DNA from: Actinernus sp. WN-2022
Taxonomy: Eukaryota > Cnidaria > Anthozoa > Actiniaria > Actinernidae
Length of the DNA: 64,000 bases
Assembly (NCBI GenBank): GCA_030867875.1
Contig: JAOWCC010001589.1
Coordinates: forward strand, 147,905,745 to 147,969,744
Reading direction: 5' to 3'
The notes under the pieces are model-generated. The model was not told the DNA's origin. It worked only from the letters and a program-made list of their open reading frames with translations, and ran no database searches. A program made the position numbers and the translations under genes. The number at the start of each line of letters is the position of its first letter. Within the stretch, counting starts at the first letter, position 1. Below are positions 25,691 through 40,600 of this stretch, in pieces.

Positions 25691-28600
25691 AAAAATGGTC
25701 AAATCTGTATTTTTTGGACCAGACCGGGTAGGCGAAAAATCTCAGATTTCTGACAAAAACTAAAAAACCACTCAAAATGCTTCAAAATGATGGCAAACAA
25801 TCTCCTGGTAGCTTCAGAACACAAATGAAATAAGTTGGAGAAAGAATAACAAAAATGCATACTTCACATAAAATTTAGAGTTTCATGTTTGCACTTACCT
25901 CAATTTAGGTCTCCCAACACCTAAACTTGCCCAGAACCAAGCCATTCTGTCCACAAGCACTTCACATCTTTATCCTGGTAGCATCAGAACACCAATGGAT
26001 TAAGTTGGAGAAAGAAATGAAGAAAAAAATCAACATCTTCAAAAATGGTCAAATCTGTATTTTTTTCACCAGACCGGGTAGTCAAAAAATATCAGATTTC
26101 TGACAAAAACTAAAAAACCACTCAATATGCTTCAAAATGATGGCCAACAATCTGCTGATAGTTTCCAGACATGAATGGATTATGTTGGAGAAAGAATTGG
26201 AGAAAAAAATCAACATCTTCAAAAATGGTCAAATCTGTATTTTTTGGACCAGACCGGGTAGGCAAAAAATATCAGATTTCTGACAAAAACTAAAAAACCA
26301 CTCAATATGCTTCAAAATGTTGGCAAACAATCTCCTGGTAGCTTGAGAACACAAATGTAGAAAGAATTGAAGAAAAAAATCAACATCTTCAAAAATGGTC
26401 AAATCTGTATTTTTTTGACCAGACCGGGTAGGCAAAAAATGTCAGATTTCTGACAAAAACTAAAAAACCACTCAATATGCTTCAAAACGATGGCAAACAA
26501 TCTGCTGATAGTTAACAGACATGATTGGATTAAGTTGGAGAAAGAAATGAAGAAAAAAATCAACATCTTCAAAAATGGTCAAATCTGTATTTTTTGGACC
26601 AGACCGGGTAGGCAAAAAATATCAGATTTCTGACAAAAACTAAAAAACCACTCAACATGCTTCAAAAGGTTGGCAAACAATCTCCTGGTAGCTTGAGAAC
26701 AGAAATGGATAAAGAATTGAAGAAAAAACTCAACATCTTCAAAAATGGTCAAATCTGTATTTTTTGGACCAGACCGGGTAGGCGAAAAATCTCAGATTTC
26801 TGACAAAAACTAAAAAACCACTCAAAATGCTTCAAAAGGTTCGCAAACAATCTCCTTGTAGCTTCAGAACACAAATGAAATAAGTTGGAGAAAGAATAAC
26901 AAAAATGCATACTTCACATAAAATTTAGAGTTTCATGTTTGCACTTACCTCAATTTAGGTCTCCCAACACCTAAACTTGCCCAGAACCAAGCCATTCTGT
27001 CCACAAGCACTTCACATCTTTATCCTGGTAGCATCAGAACACCAATGGATTAAGTTGGAGAAAGAAATGAAGAAATAAATCAACATCTTCAAAAATGGTC
27101 AAATCTGTATTTTTTGGACCAGACCGGGTAGGCAAAAAATATCAGATTTCTGACAAAAACTAAAAAAACACTCAATATGCTTCAAAAGGTTGGCAAACAA
27201 TCTCCTTGTAGCTTCAGAACACAAATGAAATAAGTTGGAGAAAGAATAACAAAAATGCATACTTCACATAAAATTTAGAGTTTCATGTTTGCACTTACCT
27301 CAATTTAGGTCTCCCAACACCTAAACTTGCCCAGAACCAAGCCATTCTGTCCACAAGCACTTCACATCTTTATCCTGGTAGCATCAGAACACCAATGGAT
27401 TAAGTTGGAGAAAGAAATGAAGAAATAAATCAACATCTTCAAAAATGGTCAAATCTGTATTTTTTGGACCAGACCGGGTAGGCAAAAAATATCAGATTTC
27501 TGACAAAAACTAAAAAAACACTCAATATGCTTCAAAAGGTTGGCAAACAATCTCCTTGTAGCTTCAGAACACAAATGAAATAAGTTGGAGAAAGAATAAC
27601 AAAAATGCATACTTCACATAAAATTTAGAGTTTCATGTTTGCACTTACCTCAATTTAGGTCTCCCAACACCTAAACTTACCCAGAACCAAGCCATTCTGT
27701 CCACAAGCACTTCACATCTTTATCCTGGTAGCATCAGAACACCAAAGGATTAAGTTGGAGAAAGAATTGAAGAAAAAAATCAACATCTTCAAAAATGGTC
27801 AAATCTGTATTTTTTTGACCAGACCGGGTAGGCAAAAAATGTCAGATTTCTGACAAAAACTAAAAAACCACTCAATATGCTTCAAAACGATGGCAAACAA
27901 TCTGCTGATAGTTAACAGACATGATTGGATTAAGTTGGAGAAAGAAATGAAGAAAAAAATCAACATCTTCAAAAATGGTCAAATCTGTATTTTTTGGACC
28001 AGACCGGGTAGGCAAAAAATGTCAGATTTCTGACAAAAACTAAAAAACCACTCAATATGCTTCAAAACGATGGCAAACAATCTGCTGATAGTTAACAGAC
28101 ATGATTGGATTAAGTTGGAGAAAGAAATGAAGAAAAAAATCAACATCTTCAAAAATGGTCAAATCTGTATTTTTTGGACCAGACCGGGTAGGCAAAAAAT
28201 ATCAGATTTCTGACAAAAACTAAAAAACCACTCAACATGCTTCAAAAGGTTGGCAAACAATCTCCTGGTAGCTTGAGAACAGAAATGGAGAAAGAATTGA
28301 AGAAAAAACTCAACATCTTCAAAAATGGTCAAATCTGTATTTTTTGGACCAGACCGGGTAGGCAAAAAATATCAGATTTCTGACAAAAACTAAAAAACCA
28401 CTCAACATGCTTCAAAAGGTTGGCAAACAATCTCCTGGTAGCTTGAGAACAGAAATGGATAAAGAATTGAAGAAAAAACTCAACATCTTCAAAAATGGTC
28501 AAATCTGTATTTTTTGGACCAGACCGGGTAGGCGAAAAATCTCAGATTTCTGACAAAAACTTAAAAACCACTCAAAATGCTTCAAAAGGTTCGCAAACAA

Positions 28601-31600
28601 TCTCCTTGTAGCTTCAGAACACAAATGAAATAAGTTGGAGAAAGAATAACAAAAATGCATACTTCACATAAAATTTAGAGTTTCATGTTTGCACTTACCT
28701 CAATTTAGGTCTCCCAACACCTAAACTTGCCCAGAACCAAGCCATTCTGTCCACAAGCACTTCACATCTTTATCCTGGTAGCATCAGAACACCAATGGAT
28801 TAAGTTGGAGAAAGAAATGAAGAAATAAATCAACATCTTCAAAAATGGTCAAATCTGTATTTTTTGGACCAGACCGGGTAGGCAAAAAATATCAGATTTC
28901 TGACAAAAACTAAAAAACCACTCAACATGCTTCAAAAGGTTGGCAAACAATCTCCTGGTAGCTTGAGAACAGAAATGGAGAAAGAATTGAAGAAAAAACT
29001 CAACATCTTCAAAAATGGTCAAATCTGTATTTTTTGGACCAGACCGGGTAGGCGAAAAATCTCAGATTTCTGACAAAAACTAAAAAACCACTCAAAATGC
29101 TTCAAAATGATGGCAAACAATCTCCTGGTAGCTTCAGAACACAAATGAAATAAGTTGGAGAAAGAATAACAAAAATGCATACTTCACATAAAATTTAGAG
29201 TTTCATGTTTGCACTTACCTCAATTTAGGTCTCCCAACACCTAAACTTGCCCAGAACCAAGCCATTCTGTCCACAAGCACTTCACATCTTTATCCTGGTA
29301 GCATCAGAACACCAATGGATTAAGTTGGAGAAAGAAATGAAGAAAAAAATCAACATCTTCAAAAATGGTCAAATCTGTATTTTTTTCACCAGACCGGGTA
29401 GGCAAAAAATATCAGATTTCTGACAAAAACTAAAAAACCACTCAATATGCTTCAAAATGATGGCCAACAATCTGCTGATAGTTTCCAGACATGAATGGAT
29501 TATGTTGGAGAAAGAATTGAAGAAAAAACTCAACATCTTCAAAAATGGTCAAATCTGTATTTTTTGAACCAGACCGGGTAGGCGAAAAATCTCAGATTTC
29601 TGACAAAAACTAAAAAACCACTCAAAATGCTTCAAAATGATGGCAAACAATCTCCTGGTAGCTTCAGAACACAAATGAAATAAGTTGGAGAAAGAATAAC
29701 AAAAATGCATACTTCACATAAAATTTAGAGTTTCATGTTTGCACTTACCTCAATTTAGGTCTCCCAACACCTAAACTTGCCCAGAACCAAGCCATTCTGT
29801 CCACAAGCACTTCACATCTTTATCCTGGTAGCATCAGAACACCAATGGATTAAGTTGGAGAAAGAAATGAAGAAAAAAATCAACATCTTCAAAAATGGTC
29901 AAATCTGTATTTTTTTCACCAGACCGGGTAGGCAAAAAATATCAGATTTCTGACAAAAACTAAAAAACCACTCAATATGCTTCAAAATGATGGCCAACAA
30001 TCTGCTGATAGTTTCCAGACATGAATGGATTATGTTGGAGAAAGAATTGGAGAAAAAAATCAACATCTTCAAAAATGGTCAAATCTGTATTTTTTGGACC
30101 AGACCGGGTAGGCAAAAAATATCAGATTTCTGACAAAAACTAAAAAACCACTCAATATGCTTCAAAAGGTTGGCAAACAATCTCCTGGTAGCTTGAGAAC
30201 AGAAATGGAGAAAGAATTGAAGAAAAAAATCAACATCTTCAAAAATGGCCAAATCTGTATTTTTTGGACCAGACCGGGTAGGCAAAAAATATCAGATTTC
30301 TGACAAAAACTAAAAAAACACTCAATATGCTTCAAAATGATGGCAAACAATCTGCTGATAGTTAACAGACATGATTGGATTAAGTTGGAGAAAGAAATGA
30401 AGAAAAAAAATCAACATCTTCAAAAATGGTCAAATCTGTATTTTTTTGACCAGACCGGGTAGGCAAAAAATATCAGATTTCTGACAAAAACTAAAAAACA
30501 ACTCAATATGCTTCAAAATGATGGCCAACAATCTGCTGATAGTTTCCAGACATGAATGGATTATGTTGGAGAAAGAATTGGAGAAAAAAATCAACATCTT
30601 CAAAAATGGTCAAATCTGTATTTTTTGGACCAGACCGGGTAGGCAAAAAATATCAGATTTCTGACAAAAACTAAAAAACCACTCAATATGCTTCAAAATG
30701 ATGGCAAACAATCTGCTGATAGTTAACAGACATGATTGGATTAAGTTGGAGAAAGAATTGAAGAAAAAATCAACATCTTCAAAAATGGTCAAATCTGTAT
30801 TTTTTGGACCAGACCGGGTAGGCGAAAAATCTCAGATTTCTGACAAAAACTAAAAAACCACTCAAAATGCTTCAAAATGATGGCAAACAATCTCCTGGTA
30901 GCTTCAGAACACAAATGAAATAAGTTGGAGAAAGAATAACAAAAATGCATACTTCACATAAAATTTAGAGTTTCATGTTTGCACTTACCTCAATTTAGGT
31001 CTCCCAACACCTAAACTTGCCCAGAACCACGCCATTCTGTCCACAAGCACTTCACATCTTTATCCTGGTAGCATCAGAACACCAATGGATTAAGTTGGAG
31101 AAAGAAATGAAGAAAAAAATCAACATCTTCAAAAATGGTCAAATCTGTATTTTTTTCACCAGACCGGGTAGGCAAAAAATATCAGATTTCTGACAAAAAC
31201 TAAAAAACCACTCAATATGCTTCAAAATGATGGCCAACAATCTGCTGATAGTTTCCAGACATGAATGGATTATGTTGGAGAAAGAATTGGAGAAAAAAAT
31301 CAACATCTTCAAAAATGGTCAAATCTGTATTTTTTGGACCAGACCGGGTAGGCAAAAAATGTCAGATTTCTGACAAAAACTAAAAAACCACTCAATATGC
31401 TTCAAAACGATGGCAAACAATCTGCTGATAGTTAACAGACATGATTGGATTAAGTTGGAGAAAGAAATGAAGAAAAAAATCAACATCTTCAAAAATGGTC
31501 AAATCTGTATTTTTTGGACCAGACCGGGTAGGCAAAAAATGTCAGATTTCTGACAAAAACTAAAAAACCACTCAATATGCTTCAAAAGGTTGGCAAACAA

Positions 31601-31651
31601 TCTCCTGGTAGCTTGAGAACAGAAATCGAGAAAGAATTGAAGAAAAAAATC

Positions 31652-34600
31652 AACATCTTCAAAAATGGTCAAATCTGTATTTTTTGGACCAGACCGGGTA
31701 GGCGAAAAATCTCAGATTTCTGACAAAAACTAAAAAACCACTCAAAATGCTTCAAAATGATGGCAAACAATCTCCTGGTAGCTTCAGAACACAAATGAAA
31801 TAAGTTGGAGAAAGAATAACAAAAATGCATACTTCACATAAAATTTAGAGTTTCATGTTTGCACTTACCTCAATTTAGGTCTCCCAACACCTAAACTTGC
31901 CCAGAACCAAGCCATTCTGTCCACAAGCACTTCACATCTTTATCCTGGTAGCATCAGAACACCAATGGATTAAGTTGGAGAAAGAAATGAAGAAAAAAAT
32001 CAACATCTTCAAAAATGGTCAAATCTGTATTTTTTTCACCAGACCGGGTAGTCAAAAATATCAGATTTCTGACAAAAACTAAAAAACCACTCAATATGCT
32101 TCAAAATGATGGCCAACAATCTGCTGATAGTTTCCAGACATGAATGGATTATGTTGGAGAAAGAATTGGAGAAAAAAATCAACATCTTCAAAAATGGTCA
32201 AATCTGTATTTTTTGGACCAGATATCAAAAAATATCAGATTTCTGACAAAAACTAAAAAACCACTCAATATGCTTCAAAATGTTGGCAAACAATCTCCTG
32301 GTAGCTTGAGAACACAAATGTAGAAAGAATTGAAGAAAAAAATCAACATCTTCAAAAATGGTCAAATCTGTATTTTTTTGACCAGACCGGGTAGGCAAAA
32401 AATGTCAGATTTCTGACAAAAACTAAAAAACCACTCAATATGCTTCAAAACGATGGCAAACAATCTGCTGATAGTTAACAGACATGATTGGATTAAGTTG
32501 GAGAAAGAAATGAAGAAAAAAATCAACATCTTCAAAAATGGTCAAATCTGTATTTTTTGGACCAGACCGGGTAGGCAAAAAATATCAGATTTCTGACAAA
32601 AACTAAAAAACCACTCAACATGCTTCAAAAGGTTGGCAAACAATCTCCTGGTAGCTTGAGAACAGAAATGGATAAAGAATTGAAGAAAAAACTCAACATC
32701 TTCAAAAATGGTCAAATCTGTATTTTTTGGACCAGACCGGGTAGGCGAAAAATCTCAGATTTCTGACAAAAACTAAAAAAACCACTCAAAATGCTTCAAA
32801 AGGTTCGCAAACAATCTCCTTGTAGCTTCAGAACACAAATGAAATAAGTTGGAGAAAGAATAACAAAAATGCATACTTCACATAAAATTTAGAGTTTCAT
32901 GTTTGCACTTACCTCAATTTAGGTCTCCCAACACCTAAACTTGCCCAGAACCAAGCCATTCTGTCCACAAGCACTTCACATCTTTATCCTGGTAGCATCA
33001 GAACACCAATGGATTAAGTTGGAGAAAGAAATGAAGAAATAAATCAACATCTTCAAAAATGGTCAAATCTGTATTTTTTGGACCAGACCGGGTAGGCAAA
33101 AAATATCAGATTTCTGACAAAAACTAAAAAAACACTCAATATGCTTCAAAAGGTTGGCAAACAATCTCCTTGTAGCTTCAGAACACAAATGAAATAAGTT
33201 GGAGAAAGAATAACAAAAATGCATACTTCACATAAAATTTAGAGTTTCATGTTTGCACTTACCTCAATTTAGGTCTCCCAACACCTAAACTTGCCCAGAA
33301 CCAAGCCATTCTGTCCACAAGCACTTCACATCTTTATCCTGGTAGCATCAGAACACCAATGGATTAAGTTGGAGAAAGAAATGAAGAAATAAATCAACAT
33401 CTTCAAAAATGGTCAAATCTGTATTTTTTGGACCAGACCGGGTAGGCAAAAAATATCAGATTTCTGACAAAAACTAAAAAAACACTCAATATGCTTCAAA
33501 AGGTTGGCAAACAATCTCCTTGTAGCTTCAGAACACAAATGAAATAAGTTGGAGAAAGAATAACAAAAATGCATACTTCACATAAAATTTAGAGTTTCAT
33601 GTTTGCACTTACCTCAATTTAGGTCTCCCAACACCTAAACTTGCCCAGAACCAAGCCATTCTGTCCACAAGCACTTCACATCTTTATCCTGGTAGCATCA
33701 GAACACCAATGGATTAAGTTGGAGAAAGAAATGAAGAAAAAAATCAACATCTTCAAAAATGGTCAAATCTGTATTTTTTTCACCAGACCGGGTAGTCAAA
33801 AAATATCAGATTTCTGACAAAAACTAAAAAACCACTCAATATGCTTCAAAATGATGGCCAACAATCTGCTGATAGTTTCCAGACATGAATGGATTATGTT
33901 GGAGAAAGAATTGGAGAAAAAAATCAACATCTTCAAAAATGGTCAAATCTGTATTTTTTGGACCAGACCGGGTAGGCAAAAAATATCAGATTTCTGACAA
34001 AAACTAAAAAACCACTCAATATGCTTCAAAATGTTGGCAAACAATCTCCTGGTAGCTTGAGAACACAAATGTAGAAAGAATTGAAGAAAAAAATCAACAT
34101 CTTCAAAAATGGTCAAATCTGTATTTTTTTGACCAGACCGGGTAGGCAAAAAATATCAGATTTCTGACAAAAACTAAAAAAACACTCAATATGCTTCAAA
34201 ACGATGGCAAACAATCTGCTGATAGTTAACAGACATGATTGGATTAAGTTGGAGAAAGAAATGAAGAAAAAAAATCAACATCTTCAAAAATGGTCAAATC
34301 TGTATTTTTTGGACCAGACCGGGTAGGCAAAAAATATCAGATTTCTGACAAAAACTAAAAAACCACTCAACATGCTTCAAAAGGTTGGCAAACAATCTCC
34401 TGGTAGCTTGAGAACAGAAATGGAGAAAGAATTGAAGAAAAAAATCAACATCTTCAAAAATGGTCAAATCTGTATTTTTTGGACCAGACCGGGTAGGCGA
34501 AAAATCTCAGATTTCTGACAAAAACTAAAAAACCACTCAAAATGCTTCAAAACGATGGCAAACAATCTGCTGATAGTTAACAGACATGATTGGATTAAGT

Positions 34601-37600
34601 TGGAGAAAGAAATGAAGAAAAAAATCAACATCTTCAAAAATGGTCAAATCTGTATTTTTTGGACCAGACCGGGTAGGCAAAAAATGTCAGATTTCTGACA
34701 AAAACTAAAAAACCACTCAATATGCTTCAAAAGGTTGGCAAACAATCTCCTGGTAGCTTGAGAACAGAAATCGAGAAAGAATTGAAGAAAAAAATCAACA
34801 TCTTCAAAAAAAACACTCAAAATGATGGCAAACAATCTCCTGGTAGCTTCAGAACACAAATGAAATAAGTTGGAGAAAGATTAACAAAAATGCATACTTC
34901 ACATAAAATTTAGAGTTTCATGTTTGCACTTACCTCAATTTAGGTCTCCCAACACCTAAACTTGCCCAGAACCAAGCCATTCTGTCCACAAGCACTTCAC
35001 ATCTTTATCCTGGTAGCATCAGAACACCAATGGATTAAGTTGGAGAAAGAAATGAAGAAATAAATCAACATCTTCAAAAATGGTCAAATCTGTATTTTTT
35101 GGACCAGACCGGGTAGGCAAAAAATATCAGATTTCTGACAAAAACTAAAAAAACACTCAATATGCTTCAAAAGGTTGGCAAACAATCTCCTTGTAGCTTC
35201 AGAACACAAATGAAATAAGTTGGAGAAAGAATAACAAAAATGCATACTTCACATAAAATTTAGAGTTTCATGTTTGCACTTACCTCAATTTAGGTCTCCC
35301 AACACCTAAACTTGCCCAGAACCAAGCCATTCTGTCCACAAGCACTTCACATCTTTATCCTGGTAGCATCAGAACACCAATGGATTAAGTTGGAGAAAGA
35401 ATTGAAGAAAAAAATCAACATCTTCAAAAATGGTCAAATCTGTATTTTTTTGACCAGACCGGGTAGGCAAAAAATGTCAGATTTCTGACAAAAACTAAAA
35501 AACCACTCAATATGCTTCAAAACGATGGCAAACAATCTGCTGATAGTTAACAGACATGATTGGATTAAGTTGGAGAAAGAAATGAAGAAAAAAATCAACA
35601 TCTTCAAAAATGGTCAAATCTGTATTTTTTTGACCAGACCGGGTAGGCAAAAAATGTCAGATTTCTGACAAAAACTAAAAAACCACTCAATATGCTTCAA
35701 AACGATGGCAAACAATCTGCTGATAGTTAACAGACATGATTGGATTAAGTTGGAGAAAGAAATGAAGAAAAAAATCAACATCTTCAAAAATGGTCAAATC
35801 TGTATTTTTTGGACCAGACCGGGTAGGCAAAAAATATCAGATTTCTGACAAAAACTAAAAAACCACTCAATATGCTTCAAAAGGTTGGCAAACAATCTCC
35901 TGGTAGCTTGAGAACAGAAATGGAGAAAGAATTGAAGAAAAAAAAATCAACATCTTCAAAAAAAACACTCAAAATGATGGCAAACAATCTCCTGGTAGCT
36001 TCAGAACACAAATGAAATAAGTTGGAGAAAGAATAACAAAAATGCATACTTCACATAAAATTTAGAGTTTCATGTTTGCACTTACCTCAATTTAGGTCTC
36101 CCAACACCTAAACTTGCCCAGAACCAAGCCATTCTGTCCACAAGCACTTCACATCTTTATCCTGGTAGCATCAGAACACCAATGGATTAAGTTGGAGAAA
36201 GAATTGAAGAAAAAAATCAACATCTTCAAAAATGTTCAAATCTGTATTTTTTGGACCAGACCGGGTAGGCAAAAAATATCAGATTTCTGACAAAAACTAA
36301 AAAACCACTCAATATGCTTCAAAACGATGGCAAACAATCTGCTGATAGTTTCCAGACATGAATGGATTATGTTGGAGAAAGAATTGGAGAAAAAAATCAA
36401 CATCTTCAAAAATGGTCAAATCTGTATTTTTTGGACCAGACCGGGTAGGCAAAAAATATCAGATTTCTGACAAAAACTAAAAAAACACTCAATATGCTTC
36501 AAAATCATGGCCAACAATCTGCTGATAGTTTCCAGACATGAATGGATTATGTTGGAGAAAGAATTGGAGAAAAAATCAACATCTTCAAAAATGGTCAAAT
36601 CTGTATTTTTTGGACCAGACCGGGTAGGCAAAAAATATCAGATTTCTGACAAAAACTAAAAAACCACTCAATATGCTTCAAAATGATGGCGAACAATCTG
36701 CTGATAGTTAACAGACATGATTGGATTAAGTTGGAGAAAGAATTGAAGAAAAAATCAACATCTTCAAAAATGGTCAAATCTGTATTTTTTGGACCAGACC
36801 GGGTAGGCGAAAAATCTCAGATTTCTGACAAAAACTAAAAAACCACTCAAAATGCTTCAAAATGATGGCAAACAATCTCCTGGTAGCTTCAGAACACAAA
36901 TGAAATAAGTTGGAGAAAGAATAACAAAAATGCATACTTCACATAAAATTTAGAGTTTCATGTTTGCACTTACCTCAATTTAGGTCTCCCAACACCTAAA
37001 CTTGCCCAGAACCAAGCCATTCTGTCCACAAGTACTTCACATCTTTATCCTGGTAGCATCAGAACACCAATGGATTATGTTGGAGAAAGAAATGAAGAAA
37101 AAAATCAACATCTTCAAAAATGGTCAAATCTGTATTTTTTGGACCAGACCGGGTAGGCAAAAAATATCAGATTTCTGACAAAAACTAAAAAACCACTCAA
37201 TATGCTTCAAAAGGTTGGCAAACAATCTCCTGGTAGCTTGAGAACAGAAATGGAGAAAGAATTGAAGAAAAAAATCAACATCTTCAAAAAAAAAACTCAA
37301 AATGATGGCAAACAATCTCCTGGTAGCTTCAGAACACAAATGAAATAAGTTGGAGAAAGAATAACAAAAATGCATACTTCACATAAAATTTAGAGTTTCA
37401 TGTTTGCACTTACCTCAATTTAGGTCTCCCAACACCTAAACTTGCCCAGAACCAAGCCATTCTGTCCACAAGCACTTCACATCTTTATCCTGGTAGCATC
37501 AGAACACCAATGGATTAAGTTGGAGAAAGAAATGAAGAAATAAATCAACATCTTCAAAAATGGTCAAATCTGTATTTTTTGGACCAGACCGGGTAGGCAA

Positions 37601-40600
37601 AAAATATCAGATTTCTGACAAAAACTAAAAAAACACTCAATATGCTTCAAAAGGTTGGCAAACAATCTCCTGGTAGCTTGAGAACAGAAATGGAGAAAGA
37701 ATTGAAGAAAAAAATCAACATCTTCAAAAATGGTCAAATCTGTATTTTTTTTACCAGACCGGGTAGGCAAAACATATCAGATTTCTGACAAAAACTAAAA
37801 ACCCACTCAAAATGCTTCAAAATGATGGCAAACAATCTCCTTGTAGCTTCAGAACACAAATGAAATAAGTTGGAGAAAGAATAACTAAAATGCATACTTC
37901 ACATAAAATTTAGAGTTTCATGTTTGCACTTACCTCAATTTAGGTCTCCCAACACCTAAACTTCCCCAGAACCAAGCCTTTCTGTCCACAAGCACTTCAC
38001 ATCTTTATCCTGGTAGCATCAGAACACCAATGGATTAAGTTGGAGAAAGAAATGAAGAAAAAAATCAACATCTTCAAAAATGGTCAAATCTGTATTTTTT
38101 GGACCAGACCGGGTAGGCAAAAAATATCAGATTTCTGACAAAAACTAAAAAACCACTCAATATGCTTCAAAATGATGGCAAACAATCTGCTGATAGTTAA
38201 CAGACATGATTGGATTAAGTTGGAGAAAGAATTGAAGAAAAAATCAACATCTTCAAAAATGGTCAAATCTGTATTTTTTGGACCAGACCGGGTAGGCAAA
38301 AAATATCAGATTTCTGACAAAAACTAAAAAACCACTCAACATGCTTCAAAAGGTTGGCAAACAATCTCCTGGTAGCTTGAGAACAGAAATGGAGAAAGAA
38401 TTGAAGAAAAAACTCAACATCTTCAAAAATGGTCAAATCTGTATTTTTTGGACCAGACCGGGTAGGCGAAAAATATCAGATTTCTGACAAAAACTAAAAA
38501 ACCACTCAAAATGCTTCAAAATGATGGCAAACAATCTCCTGGTAGCTTCAGAACACAAATGAAATAAGTTGGAGAAAGAATAACAAAAATGCATACTTCA
38601 CATAAAATTTAGAGTTTCATGTTTGCACTTACCTCAATTTAGGTCTCCCAACACCTAAACTTGCCCAGAACCAAGCCATTCTGTCCACAAGCACTTCACA
38701 TCTTTATCCTGGTAGCATCAGAACACCAATGGATTAAGTTGGAGAGAGAAATGAAGAAAAAAATCAACATCTTCAAAAATGGTCAAATCTGTATTTTTTT
38801 CACCAGACCGGGTAGTCAAAAAATATCAGATTTCTGACAAAAACTAAAAAACCACTCAATATGCTTCAAAATGATGGCCAACAATCTGCTGATAGTTTCC
38901 AGACATGAATGGATTATGTTGGAGAAAGAATTGGAGAAAAAAATCAACATCTTCAAAAATGGTCAAATCTGTATTTTTTGGACCAGACCGGGTAGGCAAA
39001 AAATATCAGATTTCTGACAAAAACTAAAAAACCACTCAATATGCTTCAAAATGTTGGCAAACAATCTCCTGGTAGCTTGAGAACACAAATGGAGAAAGAA
39101 TTGAAAAAAAAAAATCAACATCTTCAAAAATGGTCAAATCTGTATTTTTTTGACCAGACCGGGTAGGGAAAAAATATCAGATTTCTCACAAAAACTAAAA
39201 AACCACTCAATATGCTTCAAAATGATGGCCAACAATCTCCTGGTAGCTTGAGAACAGAAATGGAGAAAGAATTGAAGAAAAAAAATCAACATCTTCAAAA
39301 AAAACACTCAAAATGATGGCAAACAATCTCCTGGTAGCTTCAGAACACAAATGAAATAAGTTGGAGAAAGAATAACAAAAATGCATACTTCACACAAAAA
39401 TGGTCAAATCTGTATTTTTTTGACCAGACCGGGTAGGCAAAAAATATCAGATTTCTGACAAAAACTAAAAAACCACTCAATATGCTTCAAAATGATGGCC
39501 AACAATCTGCTGATAGTTTCCAGACATGAATGGATTAAGTTGGAGAAAGAAATGGTCTTCAAAAATGGTCAAATCTGTATTTTTTGGACCAGACCGGGTA
39601 GGCGAAAAATCTCAGATTTCTGACAAAAACTAAAAAACCACTCAAAATGCTTCAAAATGATGGCAAACAATCTCCTGGTAGCTTCAGAACACAAATGAAA
39701 TAAGTTGGAGAAAGAATAACAAAAATGCATACTTCACATAAAATTTAGAGTTTCATGTTTGCACTTACCTCAATTTAGGTCTCCCAACACCTAAACTTGC
39801 CCAGAACCAAGCCATTCTGTCCACAAGCACTTCACATCTTTATCCTGGTAGCATCAGAACACCAATGGATTAAGTTGGAGAAAGAAATGAAGAAAAAAAT
39901 CAACATCTTCAAAAATGGTCAAATCTGTATTTTTTTCACCAGACCGGGTAGTCAAAAAATATCAGATTTCTGACAAAAACTAAAAAACCACTCAATATGC
40001 TTCAAAATGATGGCCAACAATCTGCTGATAGTTTCCAGACATGAATGGATTATGTTGGAGAAAGAATTGGAGAAAAAAATCAACATCTTCAAAAATGGTC
40101 AAATCTGTATTTTTTGGACCAGACCGGGTAGGCAAAAAATATCAGATTTCTGACAAAAACTAAAAAACCACTCAATATGCTTCAAAATGTTGGCAAACAA
40201 TCTCCTGGTAGCTTGAGAACACAAATGTAGAAAGAATTGAAGAAAAAAATCAACATCTTCAAAAATGGTCAAATCTGTATTTTTTTGACCAGACCGGGTA
40301 GGCAAAAAATGTCAGATTTCTGACAAAAACTAAAAAACCACTCAATATGCTTCAAAACGATGGCAAACAATCTGCTGATAGTTAACAGACATGATTGGAT
40401 TAAGTTGGAGAAAGAAATGAAGAAAAAAATCAACATCTTCAAAAATGGTCAAATCTGTATTTTTTGGACCAGACCGGGTAGGCAAAAAATATCAGATTTC
40501 TGACAAAAACTAAAAAACCACTCAACATGCTTCAAAAGGTTGGCAAACAATCTCCTGGTAGCTTGAGAACAGAAATGGATAAAGAATTGAAGAAAAAACT

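Larger units (their letters stand above)
17963..31651 (+). repeat. Higher-order repeat copy A (about 13.69 kb)
   Basis: This is the first full copy of a long higher-order repeat of about 61 core units, including 20 L units. L landmarks lie at 18138, 19181, 19531, 19881, 21022, 21372, 22174, 23062, 23502, 24022, 24721, 25513, 25857, 26907, 27257, 27607, 28657, 29177, 29707 and 30947. The same order of spacings returns in copy B at an offset of 13689 bp, changing to 13870 bp after about 20.9 kb. The change arises because copy A lacks one 180-bp stretch present at about 34560-34740. The left border is set where agaacagaaatggag plus aaaaaact gives way to sequence shared with 31652 onward. Confidence 0.9.
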
